NCBI RefSeq assembly: GCF_000687475.1
Contig: NC_057317.1
Coordinates: 2,604,001-2,668,000 of the forward strand
DNA length: 64,000 bases
Origin: Ustilaginoidea virens
Taxonomy: Eukaryota; Ascomycota; Sordariomycetes; Hypocreales; Clavicipitaceae
Reading direction: 5' to 3'
Shown piece after piece: positions 20,711-31,206 of the stretch. The position numbers were made by a program, and so were the translations under genes. Position 1 is the stretch's first letter, and the number at the start of each line of letters is the position of its first letter. The notes under the pieces are model-generated. The model was not told the origin of the DNA and searched no databases. It saw only the letters and a list, made by a program, of their open reading frames with translations.

Positions 20711-21872
20711 TGCGGGCCAAGGCTCCATTCAATGTTGGCAACCACCAGACCAGCCCAAAAGCAAGCCGAGATCAGCTATGTACATAGGTACCGTACCGTA
20801 GGTAGTTGTCAGCACCTGTTGAAGGGACCGAACCCAAGTCCAAGTCCTGGTATAGCCGCCATCGAAGCACTGGTTCTCGTGCTGCAAGCGTTAAATGATG
20901 CGCAAACAATTGATAGTTGGGGCCTGGGCCCCTCTCTCGGAAAAAATTCAAACGCCAATGCCACGAGGATTCATCAATGCATCCTCACTCCGGATCGGTG
21001 GCACCTACGGAGTACCAGACCTGCCAATGGTCACCAGACTCGTGCTGCTATTAAGACTAGGAACCTGATGACTGACTGAAGGTGACTGGCTGAAACTGCT
21101 TGGCAATCAGCGCTCCACCACTGCTACCGGATTGGTTTACCCGGTCCAGCCGTCCCCACCCTGCGAGCTGCGGGGCCAATCCGACTTAGACACCGATTTC
21201 TGCCATCCGGCGATTAACCATTGATCCAATATCCCAGTTGACCCAAGCTGGTCTGGCCAGACCCAGCAAATAGTCACACACCTCTCGGTGATTTTTCTGA
21301 GCTAGACAGGACTGATTATGAACGGAACACTCCGTACTGCCCCCCGTAATATCAGCAGAATCAGGGGTGGGCTGCAATTACCACACCCTCCCACCTCCTG
21401 GAGGGGGCAAGTCTCGATGATGAAATGGCGTCGTCCGCTGCTACTTAAAGTTGGGTGCTTCGCTGGATGGGTGTAGGTCGCGATTTGCGAGCCGCTGAAA
21501 CCAAGTTTGCCGTCTCCGTATTGAAATACAACCAAGACGCATGGGGAAGATGGACCAAGAAGCTCTTGCGTCTCTTACCGGCATGACATTCTTCCATCAT
21601 ATCAATGATATGCAGGTCCAGCCAAGTAAAGCCCGTGAGAGCTCATTGCCCTTCTCATGCACAAGAAAGGCAGAAAAAAAAAGAGCTGGTTCTTTGTTCG
21701 TGTATATTTTGTTTCGGCAGTGATGCCGGTGATGCGAGGAGCAATATTCGATTCGCAAGGTCGAGTACCTGTTCCCAAACCAAGACCTTGCGTCAAGAGT
21801 AGCATTGCGTCGCTCTTGTTTTTTCGTGTACACATCATGCCGAGGATTTCTTTTCCCCCTTTCGCGAGCTCA

Positions 21873-23549
21873 TCACTCATCTTCATGAACCAATTCCCCA
21901 ACCGCTTTGCTCTCCTCCATGATGGCTCTGGCATCTTCCTCGGAAGCACCCATATCTTCCATGATGAGCTGCACAGCCAACTCGGCCACAAGAACTGTTT
22001 GAATGAAAGCCGCCGACCCCCTGCCCGCAATCACCCTGTCGTCAACAGCCTTCTTCTTCAGCAAGTCGCCAAATTCGTTGACGAGGTAGTCGCACATCAG
22101 GTTAAACCCACGTGGGCCATAATATCCCGGGTTCATGTTGTCCTCGTTTTTCATGGATCTGGCTTTTCCAGCTTCTATATTCCTCTCGTGAACCGAACGA
22201 AAGTGGGAGGCAGCGCCGTTGATTATGTCAAGTAACAATTTGCGGTACGAGGTAAAGCGCTTGTCCAAGCTGTCCCATTCCACCTGAGGATAGTTCCTCT
22301 CTCGCCATACTTCTGTAGCGGTCTGCTTTTTGTGCTTCTGGCAAAACTTGGTTTGTGACCTCACGTTCAGCCGTTTCCCTTTGGAGAAGTCGTCGAGAAG
22401 TTTCTTATCGACTGATTCACCACACCACGGACATACCGTGGGGGGCATCTCTGTCTCGATGGCGTTTTTTCCAGCTAGATTTACCGACTCTGCTTCTTCG
22501 CCTTCCGAATCAGATTCCCCGTCTATCCAAGCGGTACTTGCTGCATCGCCTTTATCGGTCCGAAGCTCAACTTTAGAAATCGAGGCTGGCAACTTGAAGA
22601 CTGCCGGAGGAGGCGATGGAGATCTTTGTATCGTTTTCTGTTTTTTCTTCTTCAAGCGCCTCTTAACCACGGCTAAATTTTTCGAGGACTTTTCCAACGA
22701 GCCCATTGGGACACGAAAATCCTCGCCACCTTTGTCTACATTTTCTAAAAATTTTCTGATCGAACTAGGGGCCTTATCTGGGGACGGTGAATAATCTGGG
22801 CTTAAAGGGGTTCGAAACTGGTCCGTCTGCTTCCGAGGACTCGTGAGAGAATCGGGGACCTGCAACTCGCGGGAAGTGATACTAGTCTTGCCTGCTACAA
22901 GGGTGGGTTAGTTCCTGTTACTGAGAGAATGTTATCCATGGAGTTTCTCAGCACCTTTCCCAGTGTCTTGCTCTTGTGAGCTGTTCGGTCGTCTCTTGTA
23001 TGTGGCCTTGACCTTTTTTGTTTTGGAAAGCATTCTCTCATCTTTCGGGTGTTCAGCCAAGTCCGAGAGGCTGACATCAGACTTTCTCGTCCGTTTTCCG
23101 TTACCAATATCCCCCATCCTGCGCTTCTTACTGCGATCGTTCTTGGCATCGTAAGGAGACTCTGTTCCCTTGTTTCCCGTCCGTCTTTGTTGGACGGTAG
23201 ATCCTCCTGGTCTGCTGAATTTCGTTCCTCGGATATTACCTCTGGGTGCTAATTCGTCTCCTGAACTCTCAGAAATATCGGGCAGAGCTATTTCTGACTT
23301 CTTGCTGGATCTTTGACTCTTTGCCGATAACTCGGCTCCCACTGCTGGACCATCATCTTCGTCGTCGTCGCTCGAAAGAGGCGGAGCATGTACTGATTCC
23401 GGGATCTTGAGCTTCGCACGAGACTTCATAGAGGGTATTTTGTCATCGCGAAAGGGGGATAATAGAGAGGAAACCGGCTGGCGGTTGCTCAGTCCGACAA
23501 TCCTCCTGCTGCCAGATCCGGACCCTCGCTGATTGTTTAATATCGTCAT
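21873..23549 (-). CDS. RTC4: RTC4-domain protein (restriction of telomere capping 4-like)
   Basis: Model: complement(join(21873..22894, 22955..23549)), 538 aa, one 60-nt phase-1 intron. The N-terminal 350 residues are basic, Ser-rich and low complexity, with NLS-like patches (RSKKRRMG, KRTRKSD). The C-terminal third carries the RTC4 domain: CPWCGE, FCQKHKK, YPQVEWDSL, GYYGPRGFNLM, then FIQTVLVAELAVQLIMED and ARAIMEESKAVGE. In yeast Rtc4 is nuclear and was found in a telomere-capping suppressor screen; its biochemical activity is not known. The acceptor is a NAGNAG (TAG-CAG), so two isoforms differing by one residue are possible. Function here is by domain only. Confidence 0.85.
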
Positions 23550-24307
23550 TGTCTACCGGACATGAGAATGCAGTTCTCAGAAGCAGGCGACCGCAAGCGC
23601 TTGACAGCCTTGGAATACTGAAACCGCCAGATTAGCCAGTTCCGTGTGAACCAAGGTCATCTTAGGTGACTTGAAGCGAGCAGCGTCCAACTTGGAACAC
23701 ATTCAGCCAGTGATTCTGCTTCCAGCAATCGCCCGAAGCGCTGCAAAGGTATTGCTCATATAATGGTGAATTTGGCCAGAAGTTCATTCGACGGTCAGTT
23801 TGCAGATTTCCGTGTACGCCGTCCGTCCATAACGACTTTCAACTTTCCAAGTGTTCAGAGCACACAGGTGGTCTTCTTACCTCTAATTTCTGTTTTTTTT
23901 GTCTGTGACTGACTATCTTAGGTACCTGCCATTTGTTCAAGTTTGGCGCGCAGTGAGCGCGACGAGCTTGGCACTGTGGAGCCCCGCAGTTATTTCAAGG
24001 GGCCAACAGTTTACCTGGAATAAGTAGGAGGTACTTAGGTGCCTACGTGGTCAGGGCCCAGCGAAGTGGAATAAGTGACATGATCCCCATACCGTTGATT
24101 CCTTTGCACAGGATTGCTGAAAGACAACAAAATTAGCTTTCGCATCCTAGTTTTTGCCTGATGAAGCGCGCTGAACACAAGTAGCTTCGCTTCCTGAGTT
24201 CACCTTGACAGTGCCTCGCGCTGATATATCGCCAATCTGAAGCTGGCTGAGCTTGTCTGAAAGTTGTCCACCGGCATCTGGTTGGTGTCTAACCCCCCGA
24301 GCCGGAC
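23550..24307. promoter_or_regulatory. divergent upstream region of RTC4 gene and dynamitin
   Basis: 758 bp between two divergent start codons; no gene seen. A GGTACC-type patch lies near 23.93 kb and another near 24.03 kb. The regulatory role is inferred from position. Confidence 0.45.
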
Positions 24308-25719
24308 ATGGCGACTCTCAACCGCAAATATGCGGCCCTTCCCGATCTGGTATTTCGATGTTGCTCAACGTTTATGCGATATGTATCCAGAGGGCTTACG
24401 GTGATGGCAGGACTCGGCTCCGGATATCTACGAAACGCCTGAGCTGACTGACGATAACTCCACTGTTCCAGTATGGCATCCAGCCCGCCTTGCTCTCCGA
24501 GACTTGCGCTTACGTTCAGCAGACCACAACGAATAAGGCGCCGTCGGATGACGAATTCTTTGACATTGACGAGGAAGAAGACAGCCAAGGAATCTCAAGG
24601 ACTAGATTATGCATCACCGAGGCTCGTTCCCGATTTTTGCCAGCCAACGCCGATGCGAACGGGTTTGACTTCTCCAGCCGAATCGACGGAAAACGGAAGT
24701 CCTACAAGGCGTCGAGTCGTCGCCAACGCGTACTCGAGGATCGTACTCATGCATTTGGGGATTACTCGGATGACGACACCATTGACGATGACGACGAGAG
24801 CTTGGAGAGAAAGATAGCCCGGCTGAGCAGGGAGATTGAGGAAGCTAAAGCTGAATACGCCCAACGAAACCCCCCCACCAGCGAGCAGCAAAATGACGGC
24901 GATTCATCAACTCCAGCCTTGGAAAGCTTAAGCCAAGCTCTTGACGGTATGGTGAAGTCTATCAGCCTGGGAACTGCTCGAAAGGTGTCGCATGCTGCAG
25001 CACATGCCACCACGCCCGTCAACAAACAGGGAGAAATCCCCGTGGAGAATGGCGCCACATATACCGTTACTTATGCGCCTACCTATGAACAGACTCACGC
25101 CCTTGCCAAAGCCGCCGACTTTGATCGTCGGCTTACGATGCTGGAGAAGTCGCTGGGAATCACGTCGTCCTCGTTTACAGAACGCGGTACAAACGGACTG
25201 TCCAGGGCGATCCTCCCGACTCTGGACACTCTGGAAAAGCAAATATCAACCCTATCGCAAGCATCCACTTCGAATTTGGACGCCATCAGTCGCCGAGTGC
25301 GCTCCTTGGCGTCAGAACAGGATAAGCTGAACGATTCTCGGGAGAAGGCCAAAGCATTGAGGGAGGAGCTTGGTAAAGAAGACCCGCCATTGGCCGATGA
25401 TTTGGAGCAGGAATCCAGAATCAAGGCCCTCTACGGAATTCTGCCGACAATCGAAAGCTTGACGCCCATGCTGCCTCCTCTGCTGGACCGCCTACGATCA
25501 CTTCGTGCGATACACGCAGATGCAGCGACAGCCAGTCAAACATTGGAGCGCATAGATGCACAACAGAATGAGATGGCGTCGGAACTGAAGCAGTGGAAGG
25601 AAGGCCTTGAGAAGGTGGAAATTGCCCTCAAATCTAGTGAGGCAGCAATGACGGAAAATGTCAAGGTCATGGAAGGGTGGATTAAAGATCTCGAAGGACG
25701 GATGATGAAATTCTCCTAG
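24308..25719 (+). CDS. dynactin subunit 2 (dynamitin, p50)
   Basis: Shoulder subunit of dynactin, the dynein activator that couples the Arp1 filament to the p150 arm. Model: join(24308..24349, 24411..24470, 24520..25719), 433 aa, all introns phase 0 and short (61 and 49 nt). The first two exons are only 14 and 20 codons but encode the family N-terminus: NRKYAALPDL joined to DSAPDIYETPELTDD. The main exon has an acidic stretch (DDEFFDIDEEED), DDDESLERKIARLSREIEEA, then FDRRLTMLEKSLG, LPTLDTLEKQISTL and a C-terminal coiled coil, as in dynamitin. The intron of 49 nt must be removed, since reading through changes frame. Homologue of animal DCTN2 and distantly of yeast Jnm1. Confidence 0.88.
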
Positions 25720-26276
25720 ATCGTATGCCCTGATTTATCTTGTAGCGTGATACCCCCCATCAATCTTCGGCTAGTAATAGTTATTTGAATTGGCGAGAAA
25801 AACACCAGAGAAAAACACCAGACATCCATCACAGGCGGCGCCACCCAATTGGCATGGAGCGGGCAGTGGGGCGGGCAGTAGCAGTCACGTGGCAAAACCT
25901 TTCTAGGTTGGGTGGCACGTTTATTCTCGGAGCTTTCAAGCTTCTTCTCTTTTTTCCCCAAGTACTTCTCTCGGAACAGTTCGTGGTCTCACTTGGCAAA
26001 AAAACGCCATTTTTTGCCTCTTTCTCTTTTCTTTCTTTTCTTTTCACGTCTGTAAATATCTGGTAAGTTGCCATTGCACGCATGTAAATCTGTCGCTTCT
26101 CGTCCGGGATGATGTTTCAATAGCATGTATTACCTGAATGCTTATTGTGATGCACCTTAAATCACCAAGATCTCTGACCCCTTGACCCTTCTCCTCTCCC
26201 ATTTTTTTTTACTCCTCGTCCAAAGTCTTGTTACTAACGAGTGGTGGGAATATCGAGTACAGGATCAAACTTGACA
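25720..26276. other. intergenic between dynamitin and MoaD gene
   Basis: 557 bp, T-rich toward its right end. It holds the dynamitin 3' region and the upstream region of the next gene; no coding signal was seen. Confidence 0.5.
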
Positions 26277-26564
26277 ATGTCTTCGACAAAATTGCCAAAG
26301 GGCCATTTCAATATGCTCTATTTTGCAGGTGCCAGCTCTTATACTGGGAAGGACCATGAGGCTTGGCCAGCACCTCTGCCGTTGACAGAGCTCTTCTCCA
26401 AATTGGATTCCAGATATCCCGGGATGCAGCAGAAGATCCTCGACTCGTGCATGGTCACAATTAATCTTGATTATGTAAAAATTCCTGAGGTTGGTGACCC
26501 TGATAATACCATGATTCAAGAGTGTGATGAAGTCGCCATCATACCTCCAGTCAGCTCTGGATGA
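26277..26564 (+). CDS. cnxG: molybdopterin synthase small subunit (MoaD/MOCS2A-like)
   Basis: Ubiquitin-fold sulfur carrier that, as a C-terminal thiocarboxylate, hands sulfur to precursor Z in molybdenum cofactor synthesis (needed for nitrate reductase and sulfite oxidase). Single exon, 95 aa. Features: FNMLYFAGASSYTG (beta strand 1 and loop), LTELFSKLDSRYPG, MVTINLDYVKIPE, and the closing DEVAIIPPVSSG, the usual ThiS/MoaD ending region. The start at 26277 (MSSTKLPKGHF) is preferred because the extra 12 residues from 26241 are unlike the family. Oddity: the C-terminus is Ser-Ser-Gly rather than the Gly-Gly of bacterial MoaD. No large-subunit gene lies nearby. Confidence 0.85.
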   Translation: MSSTKLPKGHFNMLYFAGASSYTGKDHEAWPAPLPLTELFSKLDSRYPGMQQKILDSCMVTINLDYVKIPEVGDPDNTMIQECDEVAIIPPVSSG

Positions 26565-27723
26565 CGAGGACGATAAACATTACTAGCACAAGGGACGCGC
26601 ATCTGTCTCGTGCTCAGCTGTGTCTCGTGGTGAATCCATTGAGTGCGGTTTCGGCCGTATTACCCGCCCGTTATAGGAAGCGAAGGATCTCTCTCCGGGG
26701 AATCGCCGCGCCGGCGCATGGTCCAGGCCTGTCTCCAGTTGGGACCCTGTTCCGCCCGATGGCGCACGCGGGCTGTGGTGAGAAGTATCACGGCAGCAAG
26801 AACCATCGTCGGAGCCACGGAGATACTTGCGAACAGGGCAGTGGCAGACAATATTTGACACTTCAATGGACGAGAGCGTAGCTCCCAGCGCTCTGCGGGA
26901 AGCGGGCAGGCGTGCTTATTATTGCACGCTGGAACTAACAGCGGAAACATCATATGAATCGGGACGCACGCAGGACCAGGTCCAGGCGTTCATGTCTTAC
27001 GAAGCCAAAGGAATTCCCTCGTCTGTAGTTAACTTCCCACTTGGGATGCTATGTGATGCTCGTTCACATTCAAAAGATTCAGTAATGGGAAGCTCTGCAT
27101 ACGTGTCATAGCAGGCCAACTTGGGTGGGCTGGGCCAGTCTTCTCTCTCTTCATTCCTGCTTCGTCTCTTCGTTGCCCATCAATGAGTTTCCGCTGATGA
27201 TATCCGAATCTATATGCTTCTTGCTGCTTCAAATTCCCATGGTTGATACAAGTACTGTAGTTTTTTCCGAGCTTGATCTGTGCTGATGTACATGTATGGC
27301 AAGTACGGGCGATTTCGAGAGCCATGTCAAACTGTCTGCCCTTACGTCTTGCAATTCTGCCAAAAAAGTATCAAGTCTCCCAAGCAGACTTGTCGATGAC
27401 TTTACCGCGGCAAACATGGTGCACGCTGAAGATTGAACGCCTTTTTGACACCCCTTCCCAGGGCATGACGCATACGTGTCGCTCGAGACATCACGGGGAC
27501 AAGCGCAGGTTTCGAGTCTATCAATGCTGCAGAGGCGCAGTTGTTGACATGTCCCAAGTTTGCCACGTCCAAACCTCTTGCTCTCTTGCTCACAAAGAAT
27601 TTCTATCTATGGTTACACTAGCATACATCATGTGAGTGTTAATGATGTAACAGCTCCCAGCTAATCCAATTAAACGCAGCGCAGTGTCGGGCTTCTTCTT
27701 TTTTACCCCACTTGATGCTGACC
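26565..27723. other. intergenic, no gene recognised
   Basis: 1.16 kb convergent spacer. Several overlapping open frames of 60-120 codons exist on both strands, but none has a recognisable domain, a splice partner or a consistent composition. A short uncharacterised gene cannot be excluded. Confidence 0.4.
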
Positions 27724-29925
27724 TCAAACAGCGCCGCCCGTCAGTGCAATCTCACGAGATCTCCTTATCTGTTGTTTGAGTTTTCTCATCTCAGCACGCC
27801 TTCTCCGAGCGTGTTGCTGGTCATCTTCTCCGGGCCGGACCGCGGTGAGGGTCTCCAATACCATCAAATCAGCCAGGAACCGGCGGATTCGAAGCCCTGT
27901 TTTATTTCTCACAAATGCATCAACCTCCTCGTTGCATGCAGCAGAAGCCGCCACATGCAAGCCCCGAAGAACGTCGCGGTCAAGTATCTCCCTGTCATCG
28001 TATTCCAACTCAATGGAACCCAAGCTTCCTTTGATGGACGATGTTCTTCTGGGAATGTTTGGCCGAGCCGTCAGCTTGGGAGGCACACCTCTACTCTTCG
28101 GGCAGCATATTCCCACGTGGTAAGGATCGTATTTATGGACCGGGCCGTCTTTTGCTCGGAACGATCGGGTAGGCAGGCCTGAACGCTGACGAACCCGCCG
28201 GGTCCTTGCTTTAATGCTCGTCGCTAGATCGCCGCCCCCGCCTGTTTCAGCTGCAACCAATCTGTCCACTGGTTTTTCGGAACGCTGTCGCTCACGTACA
28301 TCCTTTGCCTCTTCGGCCGGGGGCTTGACGCTGGGGCTTGAGGCTTCATGCCAAAGCACAGCATTTTTTGTCGAATACTTCCCATCATCCAGCCTCGGCA
28401 AATCATTTTTTTGATTTTGAATCTGTCCTCCTCGAACTCGCCGCTTCCGGTGTCTAATGTAGCAATCTTCACCTTGTTGTTTATATTTGGGCAGGGTCAT
28501 GGAGTGCCGCCTGCCTGTGGTAATGAAATTAGGTCTGTCCCACTGGTATGGCGGGTTTGCACGGGCAGCACTTTCTGTCCCTTGGGCATAAGAAATGTGG
28601 CGAGGACTTTGCGGGATAGAGCTTGGTGTCACTTGGCTGTGAGCTACTGCTTGGTTCCGGTTTGCAATCTTATTCATTGATTCGCCTCGGGGTTGCGTTT
28701 GAACAACTTTGGCTGGTTTTCTCGACCAAGACTTAAAATGAGTCCACTCAGTATCCGTCGTCAAATCGTCTTTGGCGGGAAAACAAGGCAGACAGCGACG
28801 ACGTGCCCTCTTTTTTCCGACTCGGTTTTTTTTTTTTCGAGCGGGTGCCTCTTCAATAAGTGCATATCGGTACTCATCCATGTCTTGGGGTCCTGCAAAC
28901 GATATCTCGGTATTGGTGCTCTGTGATGGACCAGAGTTGTCGTAACCGTCTAACTGCCCGCGTCTTCCATGACCGTCGTTGCGCCTTTTAGTCCCTGAAA
29001 AGCCTGGTGCAGGGTCTCGCCTTTCGAAAGGCACACCTTGGGCTTGTTCTCTTGATGTCACTGCGAGTCCTGCCGCCCGGAGTTGTGAACGGTAAGGAAG
29101 CAATTCGGCCACCGTGTCAAGTGTAGCGGCATCTGTCGGTGGTGTAGATGTGTCATTGAAAATTTTTCCCTTTGCTGATATTTGCTCCGCATATGTTTCT
29201 AAATCTCTCGTAAATCGGTGCAAAACACGTCGCCGGCCGCCGGATGTAGACGATCCACCGTCATTTGTAGCTGATTGTGGTCGTGACGGACTTCGACTTC
29301 GGTACGACGTGGCTGAGATCAACCGAAGTTGTTGGGCGATGCTTCGCGAAACCGCCGCAACGAGCACGGAGTCTACGGACTGACGGCTTGATTTGTGTAC
29401 AGCCTCCTTTACAGTTTGTCCAATCGTGGCCGGCTCTTTTTGATTGGGAACAAGCAATTTGCGTTGTGCTAGAGTCAATGGCGGTCTCTGTGCCGGCCGG
29501 TATTTCCGCGGCTGAGTAGCAACGTTGTGGGTGTGCATAGCATCAAAGGGAGCACCTTTGTTTTTAGAAGGGGGTTGAGGAAAAGCATCGAGGTCGAAAG
29601 GGGACTCAGATTTGCGCAAATTGGCAACAATTTGAGCTTGTCCATTCGACATGGCGCCATTCGAAGTCTTTTCAATTTTTCGAGACGAACTGGACAATTC
29701 GTTCTTGTCGAATATGCAGGTGTGTTTCTCTTTGGCAGCCATGGTGTGGTCAGTCACACCATGATAAGCTGGTCGAAAGCGCTTTTTGACGGCTAGTTTC
29801 CGACCAGACAAACGACATCGACCGCGGCGGTGGGACAGAAATAAAGATCTAGAGACCGGGCGGTGGAATTCAAAAGTGCTTTGGATTGATGAGTTTGCTT
29901 CGGGGATAGATGCTAATGGGGCCAT
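27724..29925 (-). CDS. hypothetical basic protein, 733 aa
   Basis: Single uninterrupted frame with no family I recognise. The composition is strongly basic and Ser/Arg/Gln-rich, mostly disordered-looking. Basic clusters include ARKKKNRVGKKRARRRC (middle) and RRRVLHRFTRDLETYAEQISAKG (about residues 230-255), plausible nuclear or nucleic-acid-binding signals. The most ordered part is the C-terminus, about 630-733: SLGSIELEYDDREILDRDVL, then a helical stretch with FVRNKTGLRIRRFLADLMVLETL, ending in a charged coiled-coil-like tail. The length and lack of stops over 2.2 kb support a real gene. A short in-frame intron cannot be excluded. It may be lineage-restricted. It lies tail-to-tail with the small MoaD gene and head-to-tail with SDHAF1. 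Confidence 0.65.
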   Translation of the reverse strand: MAPLASIPEANSSIQSTFEFHRPVSRSLFLSHRRGRCRLSGRKLAVKKRFRPAYHGVTDHTMAAKEKHTCIFDKNELSSSSRKIEKTSNGAMSNGQAQIVANLRKSESPFDLDAFPQPPSKNKGAPFDAMHTHNVATQPRKYRPAQRPPLTLAQRKLLVPNQKEPATIGQTVKEAVHKSSRQSVDSVLVAAVSRSIAQQLRLISATSYRSRSPSRPQSATNDGGSSTSGGRRRVLHRFTRDLETYAEQISAKGKIFNDTSTPPTDAATLDTVAELLPYRSQLRAAGLAVTSREQAQGVPFERRDPAPGFSGTKRRNDGHGRRGQLDGYDNSGPSQSTNTEISFAGPQDMDEYRYALIEEAPARKKKNRVGKKRARRRCLPCFPAKDDLTTDTEWTHFKSWSRKPAKVVQTQPRGESMNKIANRNQAVAHSQVTPSSIPQSPRHISYAQGTESAARANPPYQWDRPNFITTGRRHSMTLPKYKQQGEDCYIRHRKRRVRGGQIQNQKNDLPRLDDGKYSTKNAVLWHEASSPSVKPPAEEAKDVRERQRSEKPVDRLVAAETGGGGDLATSIKARTRRVRQRSGLPTRSFRAKDGPVHKYDPYHVGICCPKSRGVPPKLTARPNIPRRTSSIKGSLGSIELEYDDREILDRDVLRGLHVAASAACNEEVDAFVRNKTGLRIRRFLADLMVLETLTAVRPGEDDQQHARRRRAEMRKLKQQIRRSREIALTGGAV

Positions 29926-30268
29926 CTCGCTCCGGAAAGACAGAGAAGGAAATGGCGTTTAGGTGAACCTATCCAAGAAAATCGGAGCAAGCGGCGACGA
30001 TAAGGTAGAGTAGTGGGCAAAAGTTTGTGCGGTCTGACTGTTACTTATGCATGGCGAGACGGCCTTGTCTGCGAGACGGCCGAGTGAAGGGTATGTGGCA
30101 AAGGCGAACATGGATTTTATGAACGAGTCTGGAAGAAGCATTAGGTAGGTACCTAACCTAGTCGAGGAAGACTCTCTATCCGAGATACGTCGGGAAAGAG
30201 CCAAGTAATTCCCTAGCCAGATGGGTCGGGGCAACTATGACTGTGGTGGAGTTGCCGCATTCACGGCG
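29926..30268. other. spacer between orphan gene and SDHAF1
   Basis: 343 bp between two same-strand genes; it carries one GGTAGGTACC patch near 30.15 kb. No coding signal was seen. Confidence 0.5.
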
Positions 30269-30630
30269 TCAGGAGTTGATATCTTTAATGCCAGGGCTGG
30301 AGTAAACCTCGAGTTGCCGACGACCCTTTCGCAGCAGAAACTCAATAGCGGCGAAATCGCGCTTGTCCATCCTGGAATTACGAGAGAATTCTGTTCTGGA
30401 ACGTACGGTGTCAGGGCCTTTGTCCTCTATCTTGCGTCTAGATTGGTGCAATGCCTACCTGATAAACTTCTCAAAGTGAGGTCGGGTATTCTTTCCTTGG
30501 GTATTAGAAACGGGTGACGACACGAAAAGCTGGCTCTGAAAGGGTAACTTACGGCCGGCTTTCTGCGGCTTTGGCGCATACAGGAGCGATAAAGAGCCAA
30601 AACCTCTTTTTGAAGACCTGTTAGACGCAT
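30269..30630 (-). CDS. SDHAF1: succinate dehydrogenase assembly factor 1 (LYR family)
   Basis: Mitochondrial matrix LYR protein that helps insert iron-sulfur clusters into the Sdh2 subunit of complex II. Model: complement(join(30269..30395, 30459..30490, 30553..30630)), 78 aa. Exon 1 starts MRLTGLQKEVLALYRSCMRQ; LYR is residues 13-15. The middle exon is just 32 nt (NTRPHFEKFI plus two bases) behind an unusual AAG acceptor. Exon 3 gives RTEFSRNSRMDKRDFAAIEF and LLRKGRRQLEVYSSPGIKDI, the conserved C-terminal signature. Phases match at both junctions. It is easily missed because no single reading frame exceeds 60 codons of real protein. Divergent from a FAHD2-type gene across 576 bp. Confidence 0.88.
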
Positions 30631-31206
30631 CGCGATACTCTCTGGCGAGAAGCAGTGCCTATTCTGAGTCCAGCTTGCTGTCAAACTGTTCAGGAACGGA
30701 GTGCAAGGGGCGTTTAGTAAGCTTGACCTTTTCATCGCTTGACTGCTGTGGCCAATTGCTGTTGAGGAGCCCGAGCCCCGCTGGATTTTGCTGCAAATGA
30801 ATGACAGGTGGTGGTGGGAACTCCATCCTCCGTGAAGTGCAAGATGACTCTCCATCTACCTTTACAGTGCTTCGTTTACATCCCGAGGACCTAAAAACCT
30901 GGAAACCATAGCCAAACGGTGCAATGATCAAAACCAATTTCGCCTACTTTTATTGAGCGGACTGCTACACAAGTAAAAAACCTCCCAACTGGAGCCAGAT
31001 CACCCATCACATCTACATCTGGTGATCCTAGCTATTGGTCAACTGCCCCATAGCCTCAAGCGCTCCTTGCCCTTGCTGACGGCCAACAAAATCCGTACGT
31101 AAATCGATCAACAAGCTAATATCTTCGCATCCACACCATCTGTCAGTTTTCACGAATATCTTGATAAAGGAATCTTCACCATTGCCGGGTTGTCTGATTT
31201 TGGGAT
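30631..31206. promoter_or_regulatory. shared divergent promoter of SDHAF1 and FAHD2-type gene
   Basis: 576 bp between start codons. Minus-strand frames of 92 and 142 codons cross it but show no conserved sequence and are read as leader. Promoter function is inferred from arrangement. Confidence 0.5.

Larger units (their letters stand above)
19262..21872. other. intergenic between adenylate cyclase and RTC4 gene
   Basis: 2.6 kb. The left part is the adenylate cyclase upstream region. It contains a GGTACC cluster at 19.6 kb, a 431-bp inverted-repeat element at 20.28-20.71 kb and TACGGAGTA motifs at about 20176 and 21006. No coding sequence was recognised. Confidence 0.5.

Noticed and set aside
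26827..27111. 94-codon plus frame after the MoaD gene
   Set aside because: Considered as a possible molybdopterin synthase large subunit by analogy to animal bicistronic MOCS2, but it shows none of its motifs.
30659..30937. 92-codon minus frame upstream of SDHAF1
   Set aside because: No conserved residues; different frame from SDHAF1 and lies in the divergent promoter.
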